Positions 1 through 9,303 are shown, numbered from the stretch's first letter. The stretch is 64,000 bases of DNA from Marinifilum flexuosum (GCF_003610555.1 NZ_RAPQ01000008.1:1-64000); one strand, 5' to 3'. Numbers and translations: made by a program. The notes: generated from the letters alone by a model not told the origin.

Positions 1-43
1 TCCATCATGTCTTCCCTATCGCCATACCGTTGTAAAGCGGGTG

Positions 44-76
44 CAAAGATAACGCATACTTTCCCAGATTTCCAAA
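44..76 (-). promoter_or_regulatory. TAnnTTTG promoter for a gene leaving the left edge
   Basis: On the minus strand TATCTTTG (44-51) matches the Bacteroidota -7 box TAnnTTTG, with a TTTG 21 bp upstream (73-76). It points at the left edge, where two adjacent ATG codons (6-8 and 3-5) begin a gene of which almost nothing is inside the window, so its product cannot be identified. Confidence 0.5.
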
Positions 77-282
77 TCAAAACCTCAGGTTTTTTACAAC
101 AAACCACCTAACACCCTCATAACCCGATGGAAATTTTTAAAAAAAAATAAGGCTGAAACTTTTGAGATGGTTCCAACCTTAGCTTTCGTTTCTAACCGAT
201 TTTTTAACTACTTAAAATATGTCAATTCAAAAGTAGTATTCAATTTGGTTAAGCTCTTAAAACATTTGTTAAGGAATATTAA

Positions 283-309
283 AAAAGCCCTCTCTTGCGA
301 AAAGGCTTG
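283..309 (-). terminator. Rho-independent terminator
   Basis: The minus strand reads AAGCC, a 13-nt loop, then GGCTT followed by a T run. It sits just after the stop codon of the gene ending at 316. Confidence 0.6.
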
Positions 310-315
310 CTGTAT

Positions 316-840
316 TTATAAGTCTTTCATTGATTTTTTTCTATCTCTTTCAACTTGCCATGGAAAATTATTTCCATGTGGAGCACCAAATTCCTTCGCA
401 GTTAGTTCTTCCGGTTTTAACCTGTAAACTTCAACATTTTTCACTGCCGGGGAATTATAGGTAAATTTACGATCGGTATACTGTGCCATAAGTATATTTA
501 GTGCATCAACTTTTTTATCGTAATCGGTAATGAACTCAATTTTACCTCGAGCAACAACACTTTTTCCTTTCATTCTATAACTACATGCAACATGAGCATC
601 TTGTGCAGCAAGTTCTACCGGTGTGCAAAAAGTAACACAAACTTGTGGGTTTGCTTTCATTGCATCTATTAACTTACCAAAATCGGCGCCATGCATATAA
701 ATATAACCATCATGGTATCCAAAATTCATTGGTACAACATATGGCCTGTTTTCATTATCAATAACTCCAAGATTACAGATTTCACATGAACGAATAATTT
801 CATCAATCTGTGTTTTGTCTTCTATAAATATTGTTCTCAT
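316..840 (-). CDS. Pyridoxamine 5'-phosphate oxidase-like flavin protein (NimA-like)
   Basis: This 174-residue soluble protein has the FMN-binding split-barrel layout of the pyridoxamine-phosphate-oxidase-like family, close to the NimA/5-nitroimidazole-reductase branch. The N-terminal stretch with GVIDNENRPYVVPMNFGY is the typical first strand pair, and GKSVVARGKIEFI is a later barrel strand. Length fits the branch (150-180 residues). Substrate cannot be deduced: many members are generic flavin or heme binders. It is monocistronic, ends in a terminator and is separated from dnaG by about 65 bp. Family is clear; nitroimidazole reduction is only a possibility. Confidence 0.8.
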   Translation of the reverse strand: MRTIFIEDKTQIDEIIRSCEICNLGVIDNENRPYVVPMNFGYHDGYIYMHGADFGKLIDAMKANPQVCVTFCTPVELAAQDAHVACSYRMKGKSVVARGKIEFITDYDKKVDALNILMAQYTDRKFTYNSPAVKNVEVYRLKPEELTAKEFGAPHGNNFPWQVERDRKKSMKDL

Positions 841-904
841 CCTTTTATTATCAAGTATACTGTAAGCAGCACGGAAACCAATTACAGTTTGGTTAGTATT
901 AGGT

Positions 905-2860
905 TTATAGTATTGTTCGATTTCCTAATTCTTTTGAAATAGCATTTTTTATCTGATCGAGTACCATTTTTTGTTGCATCAATTCCATCATTCGGTCAGC
1001 ATTACCCGTTTGCTGGGCTTTTTGCATCTCATCCAGAACCTCCTTCATTAGGATTCTCACTTTTTTGCCCTTGTATTCGTTCACCATTTTAGGAACCAAA
1101 TCCTTTAATTTTTCAACTATAGACTCTACAAAACTTCCATTCTTGGTCCAGATTTTACTTTCCTCGTAAGGTTCACTTAAAATATCGGCGGCAAGCTGAC
1201 TAACTTTTTCATTGGTATGATCGCGAAAAAAAGTTTTTGCATTAAAATCTGCATGATTCATATTCGAACCATATTGATCAAATACCAACTGATATAATGG
1301 ATTAATCGATTCCAGTTCATCCTTTTGAAGTTCAGATATAATAAATGTACCAACCAGAGTAATTACCTCTTCACCATTTTCGTTTTTATCTCGGAATAAT
1401 ACCTCGGTGCCAAAGTTCAGTAAAAAGCGAACCAATGCTCGCTCTTCCAAGTCACATTCGTTACCCGATCTTAAAAATCCTGAATTTTCAGCCATTTTCC
1501 TAGCTGGTTCTGGTTCATTAAAATCCGAACGTTGATTTTTTTTCCAGGCTTCCTCCTTACGCTTGTGAATGATTTTATTAATCTCTGTATATAAAACTCG
1601 TTCATCCACATTCAAAATGCCACTACATTCTCTCACGTAAACCGAACGCACAATGGCATCGGGAATAATGGCAATGGAACGAACAATATCTATAATCAGG
1701 TTTGCACGTTTTACCGGATCATCCTGAGCATCTTTTAAAAGAAGGTTCGTTTTAAAAACGATAAAGTCTGTTTCGTTTTGTTCGATATAGTTGGTAAGCT
1801 CAGTCGCTCCCATGGTTTTTGAGAAGGAATCCGGATCTTCACCTTCCGGCAGCAATAAAACTTTGGCATTTACCTCTTGTTCCAAAACCAAATCAATTCC
1901 TCGCAATGATGCCTTAATACCAGCAGGGTCGCCATCATATATAATGGTAACATTGTTTGAGAATCGTTTTATCAAACGAATTTGATCTGGAGTAAGTGCA
2001 GTACCAGAAGATGCAACAACATTTTCAATTCCCGCCTGATGAAAAGAAATTACATCGGTATATCCTTCTACCAAAAAGCACTTGTCGTTCTGAACAATTG
2101 ATTTCTTTGCCTGAAAAATACCATACAGTACTCTACTTTTGTGATATACTTCGGATTCAGGAGAGTTCAGATACTTGGCAGTTTTCTTGTCATTTCGAAG
2201 TGTACGTCCTCCAAAGGCTAATACTCTTCCAGCAATACCATGAATTGGAAAAATCACTCTTCCTTTAAATCTATCAATTAAGCGATTCTCCTTATCAATA
2301 CTTAAACCTGTTTTTACAAGATATTCCTTCTTGTATCCACTATCTATTGCTTGTTTCGAGAATGCTTCCCACTCTTCAAGGCAAAATCCTATCTGAAACT
2401 TTTTAATGATGTCGTCACGGAAACCACGTTCTCTTAAATAACTCATTCCAACAGCCATTCCCTGCGGATGCTGGTGCAAGTTGTGAGTAAAAGCTTTTTG
2501 AGCAAAAGAATTTACGATCATCATACTTTCCCTGTCGTTCTTTTGCTTCTCTTGTTCTGGCGATAATTCCTGTTCGATTACATCAATATTGTATTTTTTT
2601 GCCAGATATTTTAATGCACCCACATAATCAAGGTGCTCATGCTCCATGATAAAGTTTACTGAGTTTCCCCCTTTACCACATCCAAAACATTTATATATAC
2701 CTTTTGCTGGAGATACTGTAAATGAGGGAGTTTTCTCATTATGAAAGGGACATAAACCCAAATAGTTTACACCTCTTCTTTTAAGAGTAACAAAATCCGA
2801 AACCACTTCAGATATCTCTGCAACATCAAAAATTCTTGATATAGTAGACTGATCAATCAT
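905..2860 (-). CDS. dnaG: DNA primase DnaG
   Basis: Primase that makes RNA primers for the replication fork. The chosen start (MIDQST) gives about 651 residues; an in-frame ATG seven codons upstream is less likely because the family begins just before this sequence. The zinc-binding N-terminus is visible as C37-P-F-H40 and C58-F-G-C61. The catalytic TOPRIM core follows with LVEGYTDVISFHQAG and the metal-binding IIYDGDPAG. The C-terminal third is the less conserved DnaB-interacting helical region, rich in Glu and Lys. Length and domain order are normal for the phylum. It is transcribed alone, divergently from the exported protein gene at 3040. Confidence 0.97.
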   Translation of the reverse strand: MIDQSTISRIFDVAEISEVVSDFVTLKRRGVNYLGLCPFHNEKTPSFTVSPAKGIYKCFGCGKGGNSVNFIMEHEHLDYVGALKYLAKKYNIDVIEQELSPEQEKQKNDRESMMIVNSFAQKAFTHNLHQHPQGMAVGMSYLRERGFRDDIIKKFQIGFCLEEWEAFSKQAIDSGYKKEYLVKTGLSIDKENRLIDRFKGRVIFPIHGIAGRVLAFGGRTLRNDKKTAKYLNSPESEVYHKSRVLYGIFQAKKSIVQNDKCFLVEGYTDVISFHQAGIENVVASSGTALTPDQIRLIKRFSNNVTIIYDGDPAGIKASLRGIDLVLEQEVNAKVLLLPEGEDPDSFSKTMGATELTNYIEQNETDFIVFKTNLLLKDAQDDPVKRANLIIDIVRSIAIIPDAIVRSVYVRECSGILNVDERVLYTEINKIIHKRKEEAWKKNQRSDFNEPEPARKMAENSGFLRSGNECDLEERALVRFLLNFGTEVLFRDKNENGEEVITLVGTFIISELQKDELESINPLYQLVFDQYGSNMNHADFNAKTFFRDHTNEKVSQLAADILSEPYEESKIWTKNGSFVESIVEKLKDLVPKMVNEYKGKKVRILMKEVLDEMQKAQQTGNADRMMELMQQKMVLDQIKNAISKELGNRTIL

Positions 2861-3039
2861 ACGAACAAAAATAGAAAACAAGATTGATAATCGCTCACCG
2901 TTTGAAAACTTTTAAATTTGAATAAAACAAACATACTATAATAAAGGATGCTAAGTTTTATAATCATATACTTTAGCATTCCTATTTTTTTTGATCGTAC
3001 ATTATAATACGTAACTTGAATTTTTAACAAATCGAAATA

Positions 3040-3888
3040 ATGAAACAACTATTACTTACCACAATTTTAATCTGTCTTATAAGCTTTATTGGTAAATCAC
3101 AGGAACATCTGCCTACTGCAAATGATTATTCTGCATTTGTAAAAACCAAAACACTAATTGTTTTAGATGATAATCCAATGAGTGAGTACAACTTTAGGAT
3201 AAAAGATGTTATCAAAAATAATTGGACCATTACTGAATATGGATTCATTTCGAACAAAGAGTTTGAGAAAAAACGTTTCAACCCTAAGTATTCATTTATT
3301 ATTAATAGCATCGTTACTTTTAATAAGGATAAAACCAAAGCCAGATACAACTTTCTAAGTCTGGTAATGGGCGGTAAGGAAAAAAGAATTGCCAACATGC
3401 CTGATTTATGCTCAGTTCCCTTATCGTACAAACATGTACACGAAGATGTTTATTCGTACAAACTGCCTTGTTTTATCAGGTTCATGCAAAATCATGTGAA
3501 ATTGGTCAGTAAAAATCCTGAAATTATATCGGCCAACGTATTAAAATACTATAATAAAAATGCCTCCTTGCTTCAGGGCAAAACTCTTTATCTTATTAAA
3601 GTGGAATTACAAAAAGAGGTAAATAGTTTGGCAAAAATCCGTAAGGTTTATCCAGGCAAGGTGAAAATTGTAACTAAAGAAGAGGTTGAAAAGGCAATTA
3701 ATTGTAAAAAAGAGAACATAGTGTTCCTGCACAAGGTGGGACCTGAAAGCTCAAAAACAAAAGCAAGATGTTTTAAGATTTTGGTTGGTGCCAGTGATTC
3801 AGATTTTTATTATTTTGACTATCACATGATTAAAAAGAAACAAAGCGATTCATTTTTAGAAAAAGATTTTAAACGAATAGCCCGATAA
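3040..3888 (+). CDS. Exported protein of unknown function
   Basis: The 282-residue product starts with a signal peptide (MKQLLLTTILICLISFIGKSQ) and no lipobox cysteine, so it is probably periplasmic or outer-membrane associated. The mature part is rich in Lys and Tyr, with alternating hydrophobic residues suggesting beta structure, and has three scattered cysteines. I do not recognise a family. The sirtuin gene begins 10 bp after its stop, so the two are probably cotranscribed, although an exported protein and a cytoplasmic sirtuin have no obvious shared pathway. Confidence 0.8.
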   Translation: MKQLLLTTILICLISFIGKSQEHLPTANDYSAFVKTKTLIVLDDNPMSEYNFRIKDVIKNNWTITEYGFISNKEFEKKRFNPKYSFIINSIVTFNKDKTKARYNFLSLVMGGKEKRIANMPDLCSVPLSYKHVHEDVYSYKLPCFIRFMQNHVKLVSKNPEIISANVLKYYNKNASLLQGKTLYLIKVELQKEVNSLAKIRKVYPGKVKIVTKEEVEKAINCKKENIVFLHKVGPESSKTKARCFKILVGASDSDFYYFDYHMIKKKQSDSFLEKDFKRIAR

Positions 3889-3898
3889 ATCAATACTC

Positions 3899-4585
3899 AT
3901 GAAAAAACTAGTTGTATTAAGCGGTGCAGGAATGAGTGCCGAAAGTGGCATCCGAACTTTTCGCGATATGGGAGGCTTGTGGAAAGAATACGATGTAATG
4001 GAAGTTGCCAGTCCTACCGCATGGAATAACAATCCCAATTTGGTTCATCAGTTTTACAATGAAAGAAGAAAGCAATTGTTTGAATGTGCCCCAAACCAAG
4101 GCCATCATCTCATAAAAAAGCTGGAAGAACATTTCGATGTTCACATTGTAACTCAAAATGTAGATGACCTGCATGAAAGAGCTGGTAGTTCAAAAATTTT
4201 GCATCTGCATGGCGAATTGAAAAAAGCTCGCAGTACAGTAGATTCGAGTCTGGTTTATGAACTTGACAATTGGGAACTTGGATTAGAGGATAAATGTGAG
4301 AAAGGATCACCACTTCGTCCGCACATTGTGTGGTTTGGCGAAAGTGTTCCAGCCATTTCTGAAGCTGCAGAAATAGTTTCCCAAGCTGATATCTTATTAA
4401 TAATAGGAACTTCCTTAAATGTTTACCCTGCAGCTGGCTTAATTGATTATGCACCTGACAATACTCCAGTTTATATTATCGATCCAAATCAACCTGCCGT
4501 TCACACCAATCACAACATTACATTTATAACAGAAGCAGCGAGTGTAGGAATGAAAAAACTTTTCGAAACTCTCGAACTCAAGTAA
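3899..4585 (+). CDS. SIR2-family NAD-dependent protein deacylase without zinc site
   Basis: Sirtuins remove acyl groups from lysines using NAD+. The Rossmann motif GAGMSAESGI (9-18), TQNVDDLHERAG (85-96) and catalytic H104 in HLHGEL are present, as are the later GTSLNVYPAA and ID-N motifs. The sequence FYNERR supplies Y53 and R56, the Tyr-x-x-Arg pair that in SIRT5/CobB-type enzymes recognises succinyl or malonyl groups, so desuccinylase activity is likely. The four zinc-ligand cysteines of most sirtuins are absent: after HLHGEL only one cysteine remains (DKCEKGS). At 228 residues it is a compact form. A strong terminator follows. Confidence 0.92.
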   Translation: MKKLVVLSGAGMSAESGIRTFRDMGGLWKEYDVMEVASPTAWNNNPNLVHQFYNERRKQLFECAPNQGHHLIKKLEEHFDVHIVTQNVDDLHERAGSSKILHLHGELKKARSTVDSSLVYELDNWELGLEDKCEKGSPLRPHIVWFGESVPAISEAAEIVSQADILLIIGTSLNVYPAAGLIDYAPDNTPVYIIDPNQPAVHTNHNITFITEAASVGMKKLFETLELK

Positions 4586-4612
4586 GCTGAACACCTTCCT
4601 TATATAAAAACA

Positions 4613-4639
4613 AAAGCCGGAATATTGAATTCCGGCTTT
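4613..4639. terminator. Bidirectional terminator between sirtuin and phosphate permease genes
   Basis: An 11-bp perfect stem (AAAGCCGGAAT and its complement) with a 5-nt loop is flanked by A and T runs. It serves the converging genes ending at 4585 and 4662. Confidence 0.85.
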
Positions 4640-4661
4640 CTTATATTATTAATGATTTAGA

Positions 4662-6962
4662 TTAGTCATCTATAGAGTCTTCTTCAATCATTGAATCAAC
4701 TTCTTCTCCATTAAAACCAGAGAAGTCTCTTGAAGCTTTCAGTAGATTTCCAGCATGTAAAGTAAGGTTCTTGGTTTCATTCAGGATCCCCAGGTAAAGA
4801 ACTGAATTTCTAGTACCAACTTTTTCAGCTTTAATTCTCTTGATTTGCTCTTTTCTAAATTTGCGAATTGATTTCAGCAAATCTTTTTGCTTTTCAAGAG
4901 CTTTTTCAATTTCAGCAGCTTCGTAATTACTGTCTTTCAACAAACGGTTAATTGTTCTGAAGAAATCATCAAGTTTAGTTTGAATGATATTTAATTCATT
5001 CACCTGTTCCTTAATCAAAGTCTTGTGATTGTTATCAACGTAATCGAAAGCTGGACCAGCAATAAAGCTCATTGAATGTGCAATCTCACGCAAGTAATCA
5101 ATCAACTGAACGTAAAAAGGACCTGTTGCGATACTATCTTCACTCAATTTCTTCATCATGGCAGGAACCTGATCTTTCATCTGTTTCGCTTCCTTATCCA
5201 ACTTGCCTGCTTTCTTATTGCATTCTTTTAATTTAGAACGCTCTTCGAAAGCCAACCCGTTAATGATTTTGCCATATAGATTAGGAATCTTAACTGTGAT
5301 ACCTGAAACTGCGAAAGTCAACTGTTCAAAGATTCCACCTTTTATAATAATTGTATCATCTTCTTCTGTTGGTTGCTCTTTAGCCTGTGATTTCTTCTTG
5401 TGGAAGATATGAGATCGAACCACAAAAATTACAGCAAGAGTCAACAATCCAAAAATAGCAAATCCACCTAGCCAGTTGATTAAATTAGCAAAGATAAAGG
5501 CTGCGGTAAATGCACTAAATGCTGTAAAGAACCATCCACCAATTACTGTAAGTACACCAGTAATACGATATACTGCTGAATCTCTTCCCCAAGCTCTATC
5601 AGCTAATGAAGTACCCATTGCAACCATAAATGTCACATAAGTTGTAGACAATGGTAACTTTAGGGATGTACCTATCGAAATTAGAATACTTGCAACAGTA
5701 AGGTTTACCGATGCACGAATCATATCAAATGCTGGCTTATCCTTTGGATCTACTCCAGGAATAACTACTTCCTCAGGTTTATTAAATCTATTGGCAATAC
5801 CTTGCTGAACAGTTGCAGGCATCATGCGCTTAAAGTTGCTATTCGCTGATAATGAACGACGAACCAATAAACGTGCAAAGAACGATGATCCAAACTTTTC
5901 GTCTCCCTCATTTTGGCTACTTAAGCCAATCTCCGTCTCGGTAACTGTTCTTGCTTTTTTAGATAACCATAGTGTTACGGTCATAATAATACCAGCAATT
6001 ATCAACAGGTATGTTTCTGTCTGAACCTTCTGACTCAAAATACCCATTGTCATTCCATAAGGATCAGTACCTGGATTAGCTGCAAAAGCCTGGAAAGATT
6101 TGAAACCAGCCAATGGCACCCCAATAAAGTTTACAAGGTCGTTACCAGCAAAAGCCATTGCCAATGCAAATGTACCCACCAAAACAATCACCTTAAGAAT
6201 GTTTAAACGAACAAACCAAACCAAAGCTTGTAATAATATAGTCCAACCAACAAATGAAACCGCTATAATGGTTAAGGTGTTAGACTTAATCCAAGCCAAA
6301 GTATCTTTGGTAATAAAAGAGGATCCTTTAGCACCTTTAATCAGGATAAAGTAAGTAATTGCAGTAATTGCAATACCCCCAAAAATGGCACCAAAATACT
6401 TGAATGTTTTCTCGTATCTATACGTGAAAACCAATCGTGTTACCCATTGTACCAATGAACCGGATAAAAAGGCAATAACAACACTCAACAAAATACCGGT
6501 TATAATGGCCAGTGCTTTGGCTGAATTAATGTAAGTTCCTAAATCAAGCAGAGTTTGATCGGCAGAGTTCATGATTTTAACTATGGCCACAGCAACAGCA
6601 GCTCCAAGCAACTCAAATACAATCGATACTGTAGTTGAAGTTGGAAGACCTACGGTATTGTAAAAATCCAACAGAATAATATCTGTTAGCATAACCGCAA
6701 TAAAAATGATCATGATTTCTGCAAAGTAGAATTGGTCGGGGTGAAAAATCCCCTTACGAGCTACCTCCATCATACCACTCGAGAAAGTTGCTCCAACCAA
6801 AATCCCAAGGCTGGCAATAATCATGATGGCCCAACGTGGGGCAGCCTTAGAACCAAATGCAGAGTTTAGGAAATTAACGGCGTCATTACTCACGCCCACG
6901 ATTAGATCGCTAATGGCAAGTGCAAATAGCACAACCACAATTAGTAAATAAAAGTTCTCCAT
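4662..6962 (-). CDS. PiT-family inorganic phosphate transporter with PhoU-like cytoplasmic tail
   Basis: Inner-membrane phosphate permease driven by the cation gradient. Two copies of the PiT signature are visible: GVSNDAVNFLNSA near the N-terminus with TVGLPTSTTVSIVFE, and a second half containing NDLVNFIGVPLAG and LPLSTTYVTFMVAMGTS. About ten membrane segments are followed by roughly 230 charged, helical residues resembling a PhoU-like regulatory domain. The start MENFYLL is preferred over an upstream ATG because it directly precedes the first membrane helix. It is about 766 residues, much longer than a minimal PiT because of the tail. Its upstream region holds a TTAACA-like direct repeat (7037-7054), so PhoB control is possible. 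Confidence 0.92.
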   Translation of the reverse strand: MENFYLLIVVVLFALAISDLIVGVSNDAVNFLNSAFGSKAAPRWAIMIIASLGILVGATFSSGMMEVARKGIFHPDQFYFAEIMIIFIAVMLTDIILLDFYNTVGLPTSTTVSIVFELLGAAVAVAIVKIMNSADQTLLDLGTYINSAKALAIITGILLSVVIAFLSGSLVQWVTRLVFTYRYEKTFKYFGAIFGGIAITAITYFILIKGAKGSSFITKDTLAWIKSNTLTIIAVSFVGWTILLQALVWFVRLNILKVIVLVGTFALAMAFAGNDLVNFIGVPLAGFKSFQAFAANPGTDPYGMTMGILSQKVQTETYLLIIAGIIMTVTLWLSKKARTVTETEIGLSSQNEGDEKFGSSFFARLLVRRSLSANSNFKRMMPATVQQGIANRFNKPEEVVIPGVDPKDKPAFDMIRASVNLTVASILISIGTSLKLPLSTTYVTFMVAMGTSLADRAWGRDSAVYRITGVLTVIGGWFFTAFSAFTAAFIFANLINWLGGFAIFGLLTLAVIFVVRSHIFHKKKSQAKEQPTEEDDTIIIKGGIFEQLTFAVSGITVKIPNLYGKIINGLAFEERSKLKECNKKAGKLDKEAKQMKDQVPAMMKKLSEDSIATGPFYVQLIDYLREIAHSMSFIAGPAFDYVDNNHKTLIKEQVNELNIIQTKLDDFFRTINRLLKDSNYEAAEIEKALEKQKDLLKSIRKFRKEQIKRIKAEKVGTRNSVLYLGILNETKNLTLHAGNLLKASRDFSGFNGEEVDSMIEEDSIDD

Positions 6963-7036
6963 GTTATTAAGTTCGTAAATTCGAAGCAAACATACTAACA
7001 CATGGAGACTATTTTATTTCTATTTTGTTACGTTTG

Positions 7037-7054
7037 TGTTAATTTAACGTTAAC
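7037..7054 (-). promoter_or_regulatory. Candidate Pho-box-like direct repeat upstream of the PiT gene
   Basis: The minus strand reads TTAACG-TTAAA-TTAACA: two TTAACA-like hexamers with an 11-bp period, about 80 bp before the PiT start. Similar repeats precede the TonB receptor gene at 31048. The resemblance to Bacillus PhoP boxes is inference. Confidence 0.35.
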
Positions 7055-7442
7055 ACTTCTGCTGTTCAGACTTGTTTAATTTAACCAAAAAATCTGCTGT
7101 AGCAACATTCAAAGCCATTGGTACATTATTAATTACACAAGTTCTAATTAACGTTTGAATATCATGTTCGTGACCATGAGGTGTTTCGGCATCAATTAAA
7201 AATATTACTTCATCAACCTTTCCTTCAAGAATTTGAGCTGCCAATAAAATATCTCCTCCGTTTGGTCCGTGTCCAAAAGCTTCAACCTCAAGGTCAAGTA
7301 CTGAGTTTAATATTTCAGAAGTATTAGTGGTCCCTATTAGCTTGTGCTTTTTCAATTCATCAAGGTGTCTTTTTACCCATGCAAGCATTACACTCTTCTT
7401 CTCGTTATGCGCTACTAAGGCAATTGTTTTTTTACTTTCCAT
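7050..7442 (-). CDS. mgsA: Methylglyoxal synthase
   Basis: Converts dihydroxyacetone phosphate to methylglyoxal and phosphate, a glycolytic bypass that relieves phosphate limitation. The 130-residue protein opens with IALVAHNEKK (substrate phosphate loop) and continues with IGTTNTSEIL, GHGPNGGD (the catalytic Asp region), FLIDAETPHGHEHD and VPMALNVATAD, all in family order. The length is close to the usual 130-150. The PiT phosphate transporter gene lies directly downstream on the same strand, which is meaningful because the enzyme is normally inhibited by phosphate. Confidence 0.93.
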   Translation of the reverse strand: MESKKTIALVAHNEKKSVMLAWVKRHLDELKKHKLIGTTNTSEILNSVLDLEVEAFGHGPNGGDILLAAQILEGKVDEVIFLIDAETPHGHEHDIQTLIRTCVINNVPMALNVATADFLVKLNKSEQQKC

Positions 7443-7723
7443 CTCTAATCTCTTATAAATTTTGATCTTCTATTTTAAATATTCTATGTAATACAAGCGT
7501 ATGTAATCAAAAAAAAACGTATTTGTTAAAAGAACTCTACCTATTCCATTAAGTTTTTTGTATTTTTCTGATTAGTACAACACCGATTTGTTTTTGATTG
7601 ATACCATATCTTCTTAAATTTGATATGGCATATCAGTTATCGATCGGCATTATAATATAAATATTGAATTTTTAAACATTATAACAAATAAACAAAGTAT
7701 TCTTCAAATCAGTAATAAAATTG

Positions 7724-7731
7724 TAAATTTG
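7724..7731 (+). promoter_or_regulatory. Possible -7 promoter box for the SPOR lipoprotein pair
   Basis: TAAATTTG matches TAnnTTTG about 25 bp before the ATG at 7757. No good -33 TTTG is seen. The rest of the AT-rich 7443-7756 gap shows nothing else I can support. Confidence 0.35.
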
Positions 7732-7756
7732 TTAATATTATATTAATGCTAGCAAT

Positions 7757-8179
7757 ATGAACTACCTATCTAAAATACTGTTATTGTCCGTTCTAATATG
7801 TGGAATTGGCTTAAGTTCTTGTAAGGAAGAGGCGAAAGAACCAGTAAAAAAAGAAACAACTAAAAAAGTTGCCAAAAAGAAAGAGGTTAAAAAACCTACA
7901 CCAAAACCTGTTGAAAAGAAAAAATTGGAACCTGTTGTAGAAAAAGTTCCGAACAAATACTTTTTAATTGTTGCAAGTTTTGAAAACAAAACAAATGCCG
8001 AAAAACTTCAATCTCGTTTAAAGAAGGATGGTTATGTATCTAACATTCACAATGCAAAAAATGGATTTTTCAGAGTTTCATACAAAGCTTTTTCGGATAG
8101 AAAATTAGCATTTCAAGAATTGGCATCGGTTCGAGCAACAGAAGAACATAAAGACACCTGGCTATATATCAAACGATAA
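7757..8179 (+). CDS. SPOR-domain lipoprotein (first of tandem pair)
   Basis: A lipoprotein of 140 residues: the signal peptide ends in a lipobox (GIGLSSC, Cys at about residue 22). A Lys/Pro/Val-rich linker (about 25-65), typical of a segment crossing the periplasm, comes next, and then a C-terminal SPOR domain (about 68-140, starting YFLIVASF). SPOR domains bind glycan strands lacking stem peptides and collect at division sites. The next gene encodes a paralogue 10 bp downstream, so the two form an operon and probably arose by duplication. Confidence 0.87.
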   Translation: MNYLSKILLLSVLICGIGLSSCKEEAKEPVKKETTKKVAKKKEVKKPTPKPVEKKKLEPVVEKVPNKYFLIVASFENKTNAEKLQSRLKKDGYVSNIHNAKNGFFRVSYKAFSDRKLAFQELASVRATEEHKDTWLYIKR

Positions 8180-8189
8180 TTTTTAGGAC

Positions 8190-8609
8190 ATGGCAAAACT
8201 AAGCTATCTATTCATTCCTCTTTTTCTTTTACTGGTATCCTGTAAAGATGAGAAAAAGGTTACTACTGTTAGTAAGGACAATGTTGTTGAACAAACAGCA
8301 AAAAGACAGGTTCCAGAGCTAACTCCACCACCTGAAAAGCCAGAACCTAAATTAAGTAGTGCTGAAATTGCCAAAAATAGAGAAATTTTCGACTATCATA
8401 TTGTTGCAGCCAGCTACAATTATCAGAAACAGGCCGATGCTTTTAAAGACAGATTGTATCAAAAAGGTTATCCTTCCATTGTGTTAGAGAATAATGGAAA
8501 ATTTAGGGTAGTTCTTCAATCATTTAATAACAAAGAATCGGCAATAAAAGAATTGAAACGCTTGAGAAAGCTGAATAAAAAACCTGATTTATGGCTGCTT
8601 CGTCAATAA
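8190..8609 (+). CDS. SPOR-domain lipoprotein (second of tandem pair)
   Basis: This 139-residue paralogue of the preceding gene has a lipobox in LLLVSCKDEK, a shorter Pro/Glu-rich linker, and a SPOR domain starting at YHIVAASYNYQKQADAF. Both proteins end in the same sense (DLWLLRQ here, DTWLYIKR in the first), which supports duplication. Its stop codon overlaps the converging PAP2-like gene by 7 bp. Confidence 0.87.
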   Translation: MAKLSYLFIPLFLLLVSCKDEKKVTTVSKDNVVEQTAKRQVPELTPPPEKPEPKLSSAEIAKNREIFDYHIVAASYNYQKQADAFKDRLYQKGYPSIVLENNGKFRVVLQSFNNKESAIKELKRLRKLNKKPDLWLLRQ

Positions 8610-9214
8610 AGCTGAAGAAGCATTACTGTTGAAAAGATAACAACAAAACCTAATATAAAACCTGCATATACCTGTAAAGGAGTGTGCAGGTTTAATTTTA
8701 ATCGGGAGTATCCTAACAATCCTGCCAATAAAATCCCAGCAATAAAATATACTCTTAAGGAACCAGCATAAAGAATGGTAAAACTTAATACCATTCCAAT
8801 AAATCCACCAATACCAGCCATATGAATGCTAATTTTCCACTTGGTAGAAATTAAAGCAATTACACCTATAGAAACAATTGCAGCCAATTGCAGGTGAGCA
8901 ATAATTCTCGTAATTGGGAATTTCATTAAAAGATAAAATCCCAGTGCATAAAAAATAATAGTAAAGGCCAATGGCACCAATCTCTCTCTTCTTTCATTTA
9001 AACCATAATCCGAAACAAATTTTTGAGCCTTTAAAAGTGGAAGCACACTTATTGGAAGAAGTATGGTTGAAATTCCCACAATTAGATAAATAACACGAAT
9101 TAATTGAGGTGGAGTAAAATCAAGAAAAGTACCTGAGTGAAATATTACAAAAATGGAGTACAAAGGCATTAACATCGGATGCGCTACTCTTGAAATTATT
9201 CTTGAAAGATTCAT
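8603..9214 (-). CDS. PAP2-like integral membrane protein
   Basis: The 203-residue product has about six hydrophobic segments. Near the end SRLKLNLHTPLQ matches the third phosphatase motif of PAP2 enzymes (SR-x5-H-x3-D) except that Gln replaces the final Asp, and a preceding KISIHMAG corresponds to the second motif (usually PSGH). The fold is therefore PAP2-like, but lipid-phosphatase activity is uncertain with these substitutions. The 3' end overlaps the SPOR gene on the other strand by 7 bp. Confidence 0.7.
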   Translation of the reverse strand: MNLSRIISRVAHPMLMPLYSIFVIFHSGTFLDFTPPQLIRVIYLIVGISTILLPISVLPLLKAQKFVSDYGLNERRERLVPLAFTIIFYALGFYLLMKFPITRIIAHLQLAAIVSIGVIALISTKWKISIHMAGIGGFIGMVLSFTILYAGSLRVYFIAGILLAGLLGYSRLKLNLHTPLQVYAGFILGFVVIFSTVMLLQLY

Positions 9215-9277
9215 ATTCTGTTCGGATTATACTATTTATTATCAGTCTTTAACCAACTAATCTTTTAACAAAAGAAA

Positions 9278-9303
9278 GGTGCAAAGATAATTGTCTTTGC
9301 ACC
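9278..9303 (-). terminator. Hairpin after rpoN, overlapping a promoter-like box
   Basis: GGTGCAAAGA and its perfect complement are separated by 6 nt, with a T-rich run on the minus strand. It follows the rpoN stop. The minus strand of the stem also contains TATCTTTG, a good TAnnTTTG box for the PAP2-like gene at 9214, so the element may act as terminator, promoter or both. Confidence 0.6.

Noticed and set aside
167-427. 86-codon plus-strand frame near the left edge
   Set aside because: It crosses the terminator and 3' end of the minus-strand flavin-protein gene and has no protein-like pattern.
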